From contig NZ_JAEVFI010000028.1 in the NCBI RefSeq assembly GCF_019303495.1, positions 25,608 to 71,648 on the forward strand: DNA of 46,041 nucleotides. Reading direction: 5' to 3'. The notes below the pieces were generated by a model. The model was not told the origin of the DNA. It was given only the letters and a program-made list of their open reading frames with translations, and did no database searches. This document shows, piece by piece, positions 8,273 through 16,499 of the stretch. A program made the translations under genes and the position numbers. This DNA is from Streptomyces sp. JJ66. Its GTDB lineage: Bacteria > Actinomycetota > Actinomycetes > Streptomycetales > Streptomycetaceae. How positions within the stretch are numbered: position 1 is the first letter of the stretch; each line of letters opens with the position of its first letter.

Positions 8273-9120
8273 GCGCCCTGTCCGCCGAGTCCGCCCCGGG
8301 CACCGCGGCGCACCGCCGTGCCCGCCAACGCGCCGGTACGGCACCGCACGAGACGCGGGCAGCCGAGCTGGCACCGCGCGTGCGGCTGTGGCCCGCGCTC
8401 ACGGCGGTCTACCGCGCCCAGCTCTCCCGGGCCCGCGTCGCCCGCGTCCCGCTGCTGTTCGTCGCCACCTTCCAGTCCATCGGGATCATGGTCCTGCTGC
8501 GCGGCGTCGTGGACGCCGGTCCCGGTGCGGAGGCCCGGGCCGTCGTGGCCGGGTCCAGCGTGCTGGTCGTCGCCTTCGTCGCGCTGAACCTGCTCGCGCA
8601 GTACTTCGGGGCCCTGCGCGGCTCCGGCGGGCTCGACCACTACGCCACGCTGCCCGTGCCGCCAGCGGCCGTCGTGCTGGGCGCGGCCGGTGCCTACGCC
8701 TCGTTCACCGTGCCCGGTGTGGTGGTCACGGCGGTGACCGGCAGCCTGCTGTACGGGCTGCCGCTGACCGGGCTGTGGGTGCTGCTGGCCGTCGTCCCGC
8801 TCGCCGGTGCCGCGCTCGCCGGGCTCGGCGCCGCGCTCGGCCTGCTCGCGCCCCGGCCGGAGCTGGCCACGCTCTGCGGCCAGCTCGGCATGTCGGCCGC
8901 GCTGCTGCTCGGCGTGCTGCCGCCCACCGCACTGCCCGAGCCCGCCGGGTGGGCCCGCGACCTGCTGCCCTCCACCTACGGCGTCGAGGCGCTCGCGGCC
9001 ACCTTCGGCCCCGCGCCCGACTGGACCGGCGTCGCGCTCGACCTCGGTGTCTGCGCCGCCGTGGGTGTCCTCGCGCTCGCGCTCGCCACCTGGGCCTACC
9101 GCCGCGCGGCGGTTCGCTGA
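8269..9120 (+). CDS. ABC-2 type transporter permease
   Basis: The 283-residue membrane protein overlaps the ATPase gene by 4 nt (GTGA), implying translational coupling. After a 60-residue polar N-terminus there are about six membrane segments: LFVATFQSIGIMVLLRG, SSVLVVAFVALNLLAQYF, AVVLGAAGAYASFTVPGVV, LWVLLAVVPLAGAALAGLGAALGLL, a MSAALLLGVLPP segment and LDLGVCAAVGVLALALATWAY. The DLLPSTYGVEAL loop before the last helix matches ABC-2 permeases. With the upstream ATPase it forms a complete exporter of unknown cargo. Confidence 0.9.
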   Translation: MSALSAESAPGTAAHRRARQRAGTAPHETRAAELAPRVRLWPALTAVYRAQLSRARVARVPLLFVATFQSIGIMVLLRGVVDAGPGAEARAVVAGSSVLVVAFVALNLLAQYFGALRGSGGLDHYATLPVPPAAVVLGAAGAYASFTVPGVVVTAVTGSLLYGLPLTGLWVLLAVVPLAGAALAGLGAALGLLAPRPELATLCGQLGMSAALLLGVLPPTALPEPAGWARDLLPSTYGVEALAATFGPAPDWTGVALDLGVCAAVGVLALALATWAYRRAAVR

Positions 9121-9174
9121 GCGGCCCGGCGTCCGGGTGCCGCGCCCGGTTCCCCGGCGGCGGCTCCGGTTTGG

Positions 9175-9180
9175 CACGAT
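9175..9180 (+). promoter_or_regulatory. Candidate -10 box for leaderless mRNA
   Basis: CACGAT ends 6 nt before the GTG at 9187 and no ribosome-binding site is visible. The spacing fits leaderless transcription, though the first base departs from TAnnnT. Confidence 0.4.
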
Positions 9181-9186
9181 GGCGGG

Positions 9187-9957
9187 GTGACCGCACCGAC
9201 ACCCCCCACACCGCAGTCCGGACGCCCCTCGCCGTCACAGGGCTCGCGGCCCTACGACCCGTGGGCCGAGCCGTCCGCGCAGGCGGGCGGCCCCGGACCC
9301 GGAGACGGCATCCCCGGTGCCCCCGCCGCCGTGGACGGTGGCGGCGTGCCGGACGGTGAGACGGAGCAAGCGGTGGGCGTGGCGGACGCGTGGGCCTGGC
9401 TGGGGACGGCGGCCGCCGTCACCCTGCTCGGGCCCGTCCTCGGCCTGCTGTGGTGGTGGCTGGCCCCCGACGTCGCGTACGTCTCCGACGGGCAGCAGGC
9501 GTTCCTGCGCCACAACGAGAGCGAGGCATCCTTCGGCGTGGACGGCACCTTCGTGCTGCTGGCCGCGCTCCTGGGCATCGTCTGCGGCGCCCTGGCGTTC
9601 CTGGTGCGGCGGCACGGCGGGGTCGGCGTCGTGCTGGGCCTGACCTCCGGCGGGGTGCTGGGCTCCTGGCTGGCCGCCTGGCTCGGCGGGGTGCTGGGGC
9701 CGGGCGCGGACCTGACCGCCCGGGCGCTGGACGCTGGACGCGGGGGCGTGTTCACCGGGCCGCTGGAGCTGAGCAGCATGGTGCTGCTGCTGGTGTGGCC
9801 GCTCGCCGCCGTCGCGACGCACCTGGTCGCGCTGGGCACCCGGGGGCCGCGCGACGCGGACCCGCAGCCGCCGGTCCACCCGAACTGGGGCCCGGCCCCG
9901 GACGGCCCCGCCACCCACGACCCCGCCCCGGACGGTGGCCCGGCTCCGCGCGGGTAG
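9187..9957 (+). CDS. Membrane protein, DUF2567-like
   Basis: 256 residues. A proline/glycine-rich cytoplasmic N-terminus (about 1-60, with a RPYDPWAEP motif) is followed by four hydrophobic segments: WLGTAAAVTLLGPVLGLLWWWL, FVLLAALLGIVCGALAFLV, GVVLGLTSGGVLGSWLAAWLG and SMVLLLVWPLAAVATHLVAL. A Pro/Asp-rich tail ends the protein. The WWWLAPDVAYV and SFGVDGTF pattern with four helices is typical of actinomycete DUF2567 proteins, as far as I can recall. Function is unknown. The gene is downstream of the ABC exporter, 66 nt away with its own possible leaderless start, and converges on ybaK. Confidence 0.75.
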   Translation: MTAPTPPTPQSGRPSPSQGSRPYDPWAEPSAQAGGPGPGDGIPGAPAAVDGGGVPDGETEQAVGVADAWAWLGTAAAVTLLGPVLGLLWWWLAPDVAYVSDGQQAFLRHNESEASFGVDGTFVLLAALLGIVCGALAFLVRRHGGVGVVLGLTSGGVLGSWLAAWLGGVLGPGADLTARALDAGRGGVFTGPLELSSMVLLLVWPLAAVATHLVALGTRGPRDADPQPPVHPNWGPAPDGPATHDPAPDGGPAPRG

Positions 9958-10024
9958 GGCATTCCGGCGGGTCGCTTCCGGACGCGGTTGCCCGGAGGCG
10001 AGCGGGGCCTGGGCCGGGCGGAGG

Positions 10025-10525
10025 TCAGGCGCGGGTGATGGGGGCCGTGTGGGCGTGGGTGAGCGCGGCCAGGTCGGCGGGTGCCAGCTCCACCTCCAGG
10101 CCACGGCGTCCGGCGGAGACGCACACCGTGCGGTGCGCGGCCACCGACGCGTCGAGCACCGTGGGCAGCCGCTTGCGCTGCCCCAGCGGCGAGATGCCAC
10201 CGCGCACGTAGCCGCTGGAGCGTTCGGCCGCCGCCGGGTCGGCCATCACCGCGCGCTTGCCGCCCACAGCGGCGGCGAGCGCCTTGAGGTCCAGCGTGCG
10301 GGCCACCGGGACGACGGCGACCGTCAGCGCCCCGTCCACCTCGGCCACCAGCGTCTTGAACACCCGCTCCGGCGCCACCCCGAGCGCCCGCGCGGCCTCC
10401 TCGCCGTAAGAGAGACCGGCTGCCGGGTCGTGCGCGTAGGCGTGCACCGTGAAGGGCACCCCGGCCCGGGCCAGGGCGACCGTCGCGGGTGTGCCGTTCG
10501 CCTGTTTCCGGCGGGCCTTCGCCAT
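10025..10525 (-). CDS. ybaK: Cys-tRNA(Pro)/Cys-tRNA(Cys) deacylase YbaK
   Basis: The 166-residue protein of the YbaK/INS editing family hydrolyses cysteine mischarged on tRNA-Pro. It shows the family landmarks: RVFKTLVAEVDG (the conserved lysine about residue 57), VAVVPVARTLDLKALA, GYVRGGISPLGQRKRLPTVLD and a final GRRGLEVELAPADL strand. The start is supported by GAGGGGG 7 nt upstream. It follows the LON-domain gene by 18 nt and is probably cotranscribed with it. Confidence 0.93.
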   Translation of the reverse strand: MAKARRKQANGTPATVALARAGVPFTVHAYAHDPAAGLSYGEEAARALGVAPERVFKTLVAEVDGALTVAVVPVARTLDLKALAAAVGGKRAVMADPAAAERSSGYVRGGISPLGQRKRLPTVLDASVAAHRTVCVSAGRRGLEVELAPADLAALTHAHTAPITRA

Positions 10526-10543
10526 CGAGGCGCCCCCTCGCGC

Positions 10544-11290
10544 TCAGTTCGGGCAGGTCGGCTGCTGGGTGAGCTCCACCGCGGGCAGCGAGGGCAGCTC
10601 ACCCAAGACGGCCGTCTCCCGGCGCAGCAGTCGCAGCTCCTCGCGCAGGCGGCTCGCGGTGTCCGGGGTCTGGAGCAGGCGCTGCTTGTCCGCGGTGTCC
10701 AGCACCGTCGCGGCGGCCACCAGGTAGGAGACGACCGACGGCTCCTCGGGGAGCTCCTGGCCCGTCGTCAGGGTCAGCTGCTGCGCGCCCGCGAGCCGTT
10801 TGCGGTAGGCGCCGAACGCCCGCAGCACCCCGGCCGCGAGGGGAGCCGCGCCCTCGCCCGGGTCCTCCTCCAGCTCCTCCACCTCGCCGACGAGGTAGGG
10901 GCCGGCGGCGTCCACCGACAGCAGCCGGAAGCGGCTCGTCCCGGTGGCCATCAGCTCGTAGCCCTCCCCGCCCTCGCGCTCGCGGACGGTGGAGGCGTCC
11001 GCCACGCAGCCGACGGTGTGGAAGGACGCCAGCGGGTCCGCGCCGAAGCCCGCCGCGGGGCCGCGTTCCGGGGCGGTGGCGGTGCCGTCGGGCAGGCCCA
11101 TGCCGGTCGGCGCGACCTCGTGGCCCTCCCGGATGGCGATGACGCCGAAGGGGCGCGGCTGATCGTCCGGGATCTCCAGCAGGTCCCGCACCAGGGCGCG
11201 GTAGCGCGGCTCGAAGACGTTCAGCGGCAGCACCAGGCCGGGGAACAGCACGGCGTTGAGCGGGAACAGCGGTAGGCGCGCGATCGTCAC
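10544..11290 (-). CDS. LON peptidase substrate-binding domain protein
   Basis: About 248 residues. It starts VTIARLPLFPLNAVLFPGLVLPLNVFEPRYRAL, the classic N-terminal LON/PUA-like domain. The protease ATPase and catalytic domains are absent, so this is a stand-alone LON-domain protein. The C-terminal half is helical (EELRLLRRETAVLGELPSL). GTG 11290 is chosen over the far upstream in-frame start at 11725 because the LON domain begins there and a TAAGGT -10 box lies 8 nt upstream. Its biochemical role is unknown. It is first in a two-gene unit with ybaK. Confidence 0.9.
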   Translation of the reverse strand: MTIARLPLFPLNAVLFPGLVLPLNVFEPRYRALVRDLLEIPDDQPRPFGVIAIREGHEVAPTGMGLPDGTATAPERGPAAGFGADPLASFHTVGCVADASTVREREGGEGYELMATGTSRFRLLSVDAAGPYLVGEVEELEEDPGEGAAPLAAGVLRAFGAYRKRLAGAQQLTLTTGQELPEEPSVVSYLVAAATVLDTADKQRLLQTPDTASRLREELRLLRRETAVLGELPSLPAVELTQQPTCPN

Positions 11291-11298
11291 AGTCGGCC

Positions 11299-11304
11299 AC
11301 CTTA
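11299..11304 (-). promoter_or_regulatory. -10 box for leaderless LON-domain gene
   Basis: On the minus strand TAAGGT lies 8 nt before the GTG start at 11290, with no Shine-Dalgarno sequence between. This fits a leaderless transcript. Confidence 0.55.
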
Positions 11305-11403
11305 CGGCGTTCGGGGCCTGGCGTTCCCCGGCCCCGTCCCTTCCGGAAACGCGGACCACCTCCCGGAGCCCGCGCGCCCCGCCTACCCGCGGCCTGCCCG
11401 CGC

Positions 11404-13041
11404 CTACTGCCGGCGCAGCACCCGCGTCGCGCCCGCGGCGGCCGTCGTGGCGAGAATCCAGCCCGCGAGGACCAGGGCGACGGCCACCCACTGACCCGGC
11501 CCGGCCGGGTTCCACGCCTTGTCGTGGCCCAGGTCGATGACCGGGAGCAGCAGGTCCAGGGCGTAGACGGCGGGGCTCCAGTGCGGGGTCTTCTCCGGCT
11601 CCAGCGCCTCGGGACGGTGGCCGGAGAAGAACCCCGTGCCCGCGAGCCACAGCACGCCCATCCACAGCGCGGCCAGCCCCGGCCGGTAGCCGTAGGCGAC
11701 GGTCCAGTCCTGGAGGTAGCCCCACACCTTTCCGGCCAGCGACAGCGTCTCGCGGCGGCGGCGCTGCTTGGCCAGGAGCACCAGGCGCGCGTCGGCGTCC
11801 TCACCGCTGTTGCGCAGCACGGTGGCCAGCTGTTCGTAGGGGCCGGGGGAGTACTCGGGGGTCGCGGCGGCCACCCACCGCAGGCGGTCGGCCAGCGGGA
11901 ACGGGCCGACGGGGATCAGCTGCTCGTAGGTGAACCCGGCCATCCACAGCCCGGCCCGCACCGGCCAGCTCTGCTGGCGGTCCACGAGGTTGCCCACGGT
12001 GGCCCCGGAGAGGACGACACGCCCGTGCTCGGGGCGCTCGGGGGTGAAGCGCAGCTCGGGAGTCTGCACCCGGCGCAGGGAGACCTCCTGGTCCCGGCGC
12101 AGGGTGAAGACGGCCTGGTCGATCACCAGGGAGTCCCCGAACCGGCAGTCGTCAAGCTTCACACCCCCGGTGCACTCGAACCGCTGATGCTGCCGGGGCG
12201 GTAACCAGCCCCCGGCCGGGTCCTGCGCCTGGGCCTGGTCGCCCCGGTGCACCGTGCCCAGCGGCGGCGTCATGCTCTGCATCAGGTAGAGGGTGCCGGG
12301 GCCCGCCGTCGCACAGTGGGCGAAGCGGGCGACGTGCATCTCCGGGGCGTGCAGCGCGTACCGGCCGCGGTTGCGCAGCACGCTGCCGTAGAGGTAGAGG
12401 GACCCGCCGATCTGGGCACCGCGCAGGCTCACCTCACCGTCACAGCGCATCAGCCCGGCCTGGAGGTCCTGGCCGACGTTCAGCCCGTCGGCCGCGATGG
12501 CCCGCAGCCGGTGCCCGCTGCCGAAGGTGGTCTCGTTCAGCAGCAGGTCGGAGCCGATCGAGGCATCGGTGAGCCGGATGCCCTCGGGCACGGTGCAGCG
12601 GGCCAGGTGCAAATCACCGTCGGTCCCGGCGCGGGCGGCCTCCACCCGGGGCACCTGGCAGTCCACCAGGCGGAACGTGCTCACCTGGCCTTCGGTCAGC
12701 AACAGCTCGTCCTCGAACCGGCACTGCTTCAGTTCGACGTAGGGCCGCACTTGCCCGCCGGACAGGTCAAGCCGCCCGGTGATCAGCGCCCCGCGCAGTT
12801 GCAGCGACGTCACCCGGCCCAGCAGTGGCGGCGGGCCGTGCAGCAACAGCAGGGCGATGACGCGGGCCCGCACCGTGCGCTGCGGCCCCCACGCGTCGTC
12901 GCCGCCCGGATCGTCGCGGACCGGGTCGCCGGTGCGCAGATCGTGCGGGGTCCCGTTGCGGAACGCCTGCCACAGGCCCCACTCGGCCGTGGACAGCCGC
13001 AGCTCGGCCGGTGGTTCGCCGTCGGTCAGCGGCTCGCTCAC
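11404..13041 (-). CDS. Beta-solenoid-like membrane-anchored protein, unknown function
   Basis: 545 residues from GTG 13041, which has AGGAGG 9 nt upstream; this overrides the longer start at 13143. An N-terminal helical part (LSTAEWGLWQAFRNGTPHDLR, RVIALLLLHG) precedes about 270 residues of repeating short strands such as LQLRGALITGRLDLSGGQV, QCRFEDELLLTEG and CRFGDSLVIDQAVF. That pattern resembles pentapeptide-like or right-handed beta-helix repeats. Two C-terminal hydrophobic segments (GLAALWMGVLWLAGTGFF and WVAVALVLAGWILATTAAAG) anchor it. Similar proteins are often labelled membrane-associated oxidoreductase, but I see no nucleotide- or metal-binding motif supporting that. It is divergent from hisD. 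Confidence 0.8.
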   Translation of the reverse strand: MSEPLTDGEPPAELRLSTAEWGLWQAFRNGTPHDLRTGDPVRDDPGGDDAWGPQRTVRARVIALLLLHGPPPLLGRVTSLQLRGALITGRLDLSGGQVRPYVELKQCRFEDELLLTEGQVSTFRLVDCQVPRVEAARAGTDGDLHLARCTVPEGIRLTDASIGSDLLLNETTFGSGHRLRAIAADGLNVGQDLQAGLMRCDGEVSLRGAQIGGSLYLYGSVLRNRGRYALHAPEMHVARFAHCATAGPGTLYLMQSMTPPLGTVHRGDQAQAQDPAGGWLPPRQHQRFECTGGVKLDDCRFGDSLVIDQAVFTLRRDQEVSLRRVQTPELRFTPERPEHGRVVLSGATVGNLVDRQQSWPVRAGLWMAGFTYEQLIPVGPFPLADRLRWVAAATPEYSPGPYEQLATVLRNSGEDADARLVLLAKQRRRRETLSLAGKVWGYLQDWTVAYGYRPGLAALWMGVLWLAGTGFFSGHRPEALEPEKTPHWSPAVYALDLLLPVIDLGHDKAWNPAGPGQWVAVALVLAGWILATTAAAGATRVLRRQ

Positions 13042-13215
13042 ACCCGTCCCCCTCCTGGTCAGCCCCGTCGGCCCGGCGGCCGCACGGGCACGGTGTCCGG
13101 TGACGGGCACACCGCCGGTCTCGTCCGCGCTCGCGTCGCCCATCCCGGCTCTGGCCTTTCGGCCGCCCCCGTCGTCACCGTGACCGGCACGTACGGCCTA
13201 CCCCGTGGCGCGACC

Positions 13216-13238
13216 CGCGTATCACGCTTCGATACGCG
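13216..13238. promoter_or_regulatory. Perfect palindrome upstream of hisD (operator candidate)
   Basis: CGCGTATC (13216-13223), a 7-nt spacer, then GATACGCG (13231-13238). It lies 37 nt upstream of the hisD start, just upstream of the expected -35 region, in the 234-bp gap between divergent genes. Symmetry and position suggest a dimeric regulator site for the his operon, the divergent gene, or both; no regulator gene is adjacent. Confidence 0.5.
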
Positions 13239-13275
13239 AACCGGGACACCGCCCGGGGTCTGCGAGACTGGAGGG

Positions 13276-14619
13276 GTGCTGCGAACGATTTCCCTGGCCC
13301 GGATCGATCTGCGTGGTTCCTCCGCCGACGGCGGCGTGACCGGCGGCATCGACCGCGATCTACTGCCCCGCGCTGAGCTCGACGTCGAAGCCGCCCTGGA
13401 GAAGGTGCGGCCCATCTGCCACGACGTCCAGCATCGCGGGACGGCGGCGCTGCTCGACTACGCCCAGCGGTTCGACGGCGTCACCCTGGACCGGGTCGGG
13501 GTCCCGGCCGAGGCGCTGGTGAAGGCTCTGGACGAGCTGGACCCGGCCGTGCGCGCCGCACTGGAGGAGTCGGTCCGCCGCGCCCGCACCGTGCACCGGG
13601 CCCAGCGCCGCACCGACCACACCGTGCGGGTCGTGCCCGGCGGCACCGTCACCGAGCGCTGGGTGCCCGTCGAGCGTGTCGGCCTGTACGTGCCGGGCGG
13701 CCAGGCGGTCTACCCGTCCTCCGTGGTGATGAACGTCGTCCCCGCGCAGGAGGCCGAGGTCGCCTCGCTGGCGGTGTCCTCTCCGCCGCAGGCCGAGTTC
13801 GGCGGCCTGCCGCACCCGACGATCCTCGCCGCCTGCGCCCTGCTCGGCGTGGACGAGGTGTACGCCGCCGGCGGCGCGCAGGCGGTCGCCATGTTCGCCT
13901 ACGGCACCGAGGAGTGCGCCCCGGTCCAGCTGGTCACCGGCCCCGGCAACATCTGGGTGGCCGCCGCCAAGCGCCTGCTCAAGGGCCGCATCGGCATCGA
14001 CGCCGAGGCCGGTCCCACCGAGATCGCCATCCTCGCCGACGCCACCGCCGACCCCGCGCACGTCGCCGCCGACCTGATCAGCCAGGCCGAGCACGACACG
14101 CTGGCCGCCGCCGTCCTGGTCACCGACTCCGAGGAGCTGGCCCAGGCGGTGGACGCCGAGCTGGTCACCCAGGTCGCCGCGACCAAGCACACCGAGCGGA
14201 TCACCGAGGCGCTGTCCGGCCGCCAGTCCGGTGTGGTCCTCGTGGACGACATCGAGCACGGCTTGCGCGTGGTGGACGCCTACGCCGCCGAGCACCTGGA
14301 GATCCACACCGCCGACGCCGCCGCCGTCGCCGCCCGGGTGCGCAACGCGGGCGCCGTGTTCGTCGGCCCGTACGCGCCCGTCTCCCTGGGCGACTACTGC
14401 GCGGGCTCCAACCACGTGCTGCCCACCGGCGGCTGCGCCTGCCACTCCTCGGGCCTGTCCGTGCAGTCCTTCCTGCGCGGCATCCACGTCGTGGACTACA
14501 GCCGCGACGCCCTCGCCGAGGTCACCCACCACGTCGTGGCGCTCGCCGAAGCCGAGGACCTGCCCGCCCACGGTGCGGCCCTGACGGCCCGCTTCGACGG
14601 GAAGGTGCCCGGCGCATGA
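13276..14619 (+). CDS. hisD: Histidinol dehydrogenase
   Basis: The 447-residue enzyme performs the last two oxidations of histidine synthesis (histidinol to histidine, NAD-linked, zinc-dependent). The family signature is clear: VGLYVPGGQAVYPSSVVMN, GGAQAVAMFAYGT, GPGNIWVAAAKR, EAGPTEIAILAD, QAEHDT, AEHLEI (Glu-His pair) and GSNHVLPTGGCA. GTG 13276 starts VLRTISLARIDLRG. A GAGACT box at 13264-13269 lies 6 nt before it, suggesting a leaderless transcript, although GGAGG also directly abuts the start. It is the first gene of the his operon and its stop overlaps the hisC start (ATGA). Confidence 0.97.
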   Translation: MLRTISLARIDLRGSSADGGVTGGIDRDLLPRAELDVEAALEKVRPICHDVQHRGTAALLDYAQRFDGVTLDRVGVPAEALVKALDELDPAVRAALEESVRRARTVHRAQRRTDHTVRVVPGGTVTERWVPVERVGLYVPGGQAVYPSSVVMNVVPAQEAEVASLAVSSPPQAEFGGLPHPTILAACALLGVDEVYAAGGAQAVAMFAYGTEECAPVQLVTGPGNIWVAAAKRLLKGRIGIDAEAGPTEIAILADATADPAHVAADLISQAEHDTLAAAVLVTDSEELAQAVDAELVTQVAATKHTERITEALSGRQSGVVLVDDIEHGLRVVDAYAAEHLEIHTADAAAVAARVRNAGAVFVGPYAPVSLGDYCAGSNHVLPTGGCACHSSGLSVQSFLRGIHVVDYSRDALAEVTHHVVALAEAEDLPAHGAALTARFDGKVPGA

Positions 14620-15740
14620 CCGTCCTGGACGACCTGCCGATCCGGGACGAGCTGCGCGGCAAGTCCCCCTACGGGGCGCCGCAGCTCGATGTCCCGGTGC
14701 GGCTGAACACCAACGAGAACCCCTACCCGCTGCCCGAGGCGCTGGTCGAGCGGATCGCGGAGCGGGTCGCCGAGGCCGCGCGCGGCCTGAACCGCTACCC
14801 GGACCGCGACGCCGTCGAGCTGCGCACCCGGCTCGCCGCCTACCTCACCCGCACCGGCAATCACCCCGTCAACGCCGACGGCGTGTGGGCGGCCAACGGC
14901 TCCAACGAGGTGCTTCAGCAGCTGCTCCAGGCGTTCGGCGGGCCCGGGCGCACCGCGCTCGGCTTCGACCCCTCGTACTCGATGCACGCCCTGCTCGCCC
15001 GGGGCACCGGCACCGGCTGGATCTCCGGGCCGCGCGCGGCGGACTTCACCATCGAGCTCGACGCCGCCCGCCGCGCCATCGCCGAACACCGCCCGCACGT
15101 GGTGTTCGTCTGCTCGCCCAACAACCCCACCGGCACCGCCGTCGAACCCCACGCCGTGCTCGCGCTGTACGACGCCGCGCAGGAGGCCGCTGGCGGTCAC
15201 GGCGCGCTCGTCGTCGTGGACGAGGCTTACGGCGAGTTCAGCCACCGCCCGTCCCTGCTGCCGCTGATCGCGGGCCGCCCCAACCTGGTGCTCTCCCGTA
15301 CGATGTCGAAGGCGTTCGGCGCCGCGGGACTGCGGCTGGGCTACCTGGCCGCCGATCCGGCCGTGGTGGACGCCGTCATGCTGGTGCGGCTGCCGTACCA
15401 CCTGTCGGCCGTCACCCAGGCCACCGCGCTCGCCGCGCTGGAGCACACCGACACGCTGCTCGGTTACGTCGAGCAGCTCAAGGGCGAGCGGGACCGGCTG
15501 GTCACCGAGCTGCGGGCGGCGGGCTGCGAGGTCGTGGCCTCCGACGCCAACTTCGTGCAGTTCGGCCGCTTCGACGGCGCGGGCGGCGCGCACGCCGCCT
15601 GGCAGGCACTGCTGGAGCACGGGGTGCTGGTCCGGGACAACGGCGTGCCCGGCTGGCTGCGGGTGACCGTGGGCACCCCGGAGGAGAACGACGCGTTCTT
15701 GAACGCGGTACGTGCAGTGATGAAGGAGAACGAGCGATGA
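14616..15740 (+). CDS. hisC: Histidinol-phosphate aminotransferase
   Basis: The 374-residue PLP enzyme converts imidazole-acetol phosphate and glutamate to histidinol phosphate and 2-oxoglutarate. Landmarks are VRLNTNENPYPLP, GLNRYPD, ANGSNEVL, VCSPNNPTGTA, VVDEAYGEF and the PLP lysine K232 in SRTMSKAFGAAGLRLGY. The start overlaps hisD by 4 nt, and its own TGA overlaps the hisB ATG by 4 nt. Confidence 0.97.
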   Translation: MTVLDDLPIRDELRGKSPYGAPQLDVPVRLNTNENPYPLPEALVERIAERVAEAARGLNRYPDRDAVELRTRLAAYLTRTGNHPVNADGVWAANGSNEVLQQLLQAFGGPGRTALGFDPSYSMHALLARGTGTGWISGPRAADFTIELDAARRAIAEHRPHVVFVCSPNNPTGTAVEPHAVLALYDAAQEAAGGHGALVVVDEAYGEFSHRPSLLPLIAGRPNLVLSRTMSKAFGAAGLRLGYLAADPAVVDAVMLVRLPYHLSAVTQATALAALEHTDTLLGYVEQLKGERDRLVTELRAAGCEVVASDANFVQFGRFDGAGGAHAAWQALLEHGVLVRDNGVPGWLRVTVGTPEENDAFLNAVRAVMKENER

Positions 15741-16330
15741 GCCGCGTTGGCCGCGAGGAGCGCACCACCAAGGAGACCTCGGTCGTCGTCGAGATCAACC
15801 TCGACGGGACGGGCACGGTCGATGTCGCCACCGGCGTCGGCTTCTTCGACCACATGCTGGACCAGCTCGGACGGCACGGCCTGTTCGACCTCAGCGTCAA
15901 GACCGAGGGCGACCTGCACATCGACAGCCACCACACCATCGAGGACACCTCGCTCGCGCTGGGCGCCGCGTTCCGGCAGGCACTTGGCGACAAGCGCGGC
16001 ATCGTGCGGTTCGCGGACGCCTCCGTCCCGCTGGACGAGTCCCTCGCCCAGGTGACCGTCGATCTGTCCGGCCGCCCCTACCTGGTGCACTCCGAGCCGC
16101 AGGCCATGGCGCCGATGATCGGCCCGGACTACGACACGACGATGACGCGGCACATCCTGGAGTCCTTCGTCGCGCAGGCCCAGATCGCGCTGCACGTCCA
16201 CGTCCCCTACGGCCGCAACGCCCACCACATCGTGGAATGCCAGTTCAAGGCTCTGGCCCGCGCCCTGCGCTACGCCAGCGAGATCGACCCCCGGCAGCCG
16301 GGGATTCCGTCCACGAAGGGCGCCCTGTGA
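15737..16330 (+). CDS. hisB: Imidazoleglycerol-phosphate dehydratase
   Basis: The 197-residue monofunctional IGPD is a manganese enzyme that dehydrates imidazole glycerol phosphate. It lacks the histidinol-phosphatase domain of the enterobacterial fusion. Metal-ligand motifs are visible in both pseudo-repeats: GFFDHMLDQLGRHG with DSHHTIEDT, and HILESFV with GRNAHHIVE. It ends LRYASEIDPRQPGIPSTKGAL. Its TGA (16328-16330) overlaps a GTG at 16327 that begins the first copy of the 83-bp repeat described next. Confidence 0.97.
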   Translation: MSRVGREERTTKETSVVVEINLDGTGTVDVATGVGFFDHMLDQLGRHGLFDLSVKTEGDLHIDSHHTIEDTSLALGAAFRQALGDKRGIVRFADASVPLDESLAQVTVDLSGRPYLVHSEPQAMAPMIGPDYDTTMTRHILESFVAQAQIALHVHVPYGRNAHHIVECQFKALARALRYASEIDPRQPGIPSTKGAL

Positions 16331-16499
16331 GCGACGCACGCACGGCCGCCGGGCCGCACCGTACGACGATGCCCGCACCTCTGCGCCGCGCGGGCGGAGA
16401 AGCGAACACATGAGCACTGTGAGCGACGCACGCACGGCCGCCGGGCCGCACCGTACGACGATGCCCGCACCTGTGGGCCGTGCGGGCGGAGAAGCGAAC
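16325..16499. repeat. 83-bp direct repeat (two copies) inside the his operon
   Basis: Copy 1 is 16325-16407 and copy 2 is 16417-16499. The period is 92 bp and only three positions differ. Each copy begins at a CTGTGAGC junction that can end one frame and start the next, and each contains an inverted repeat. In copy 2 this is perfect: GCCCGCAC (16463-16470) pairs with GTGCGGGC (16480-16487). In copy 1 the corresponding stem has one mismatch. A 12-bp word from its start (GAGCGACGCACG) recurs at 35704-35715, but the rest does not match there. It lies between hisB and the small gene before hisH. Confidence 0.95.
16327..16413 (+). CDS. Micro-ORF A, translationally coupled to hisB
   Basis: A 28-codon frame starts at a GTG overlapping the hisB stop (GTGA). 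It reads VSDARTAAGPHRTTMPAP and ends at TGA 16411-16413, which overlaps the next ATG. The product is basic, with no hydrophobic segment or recognised motif. Its reading matters mainly because it would carry ribosomes from hisB into the next frames by stop-start coupling. Whether the peptide itself has a role is unknown. It could equally be a byproduct of a repeat inserted in frame with the coupling signals. Confidence 0.4.
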   Translation: MSDARTAAGPHRTTMPAPLRRAGGEANT

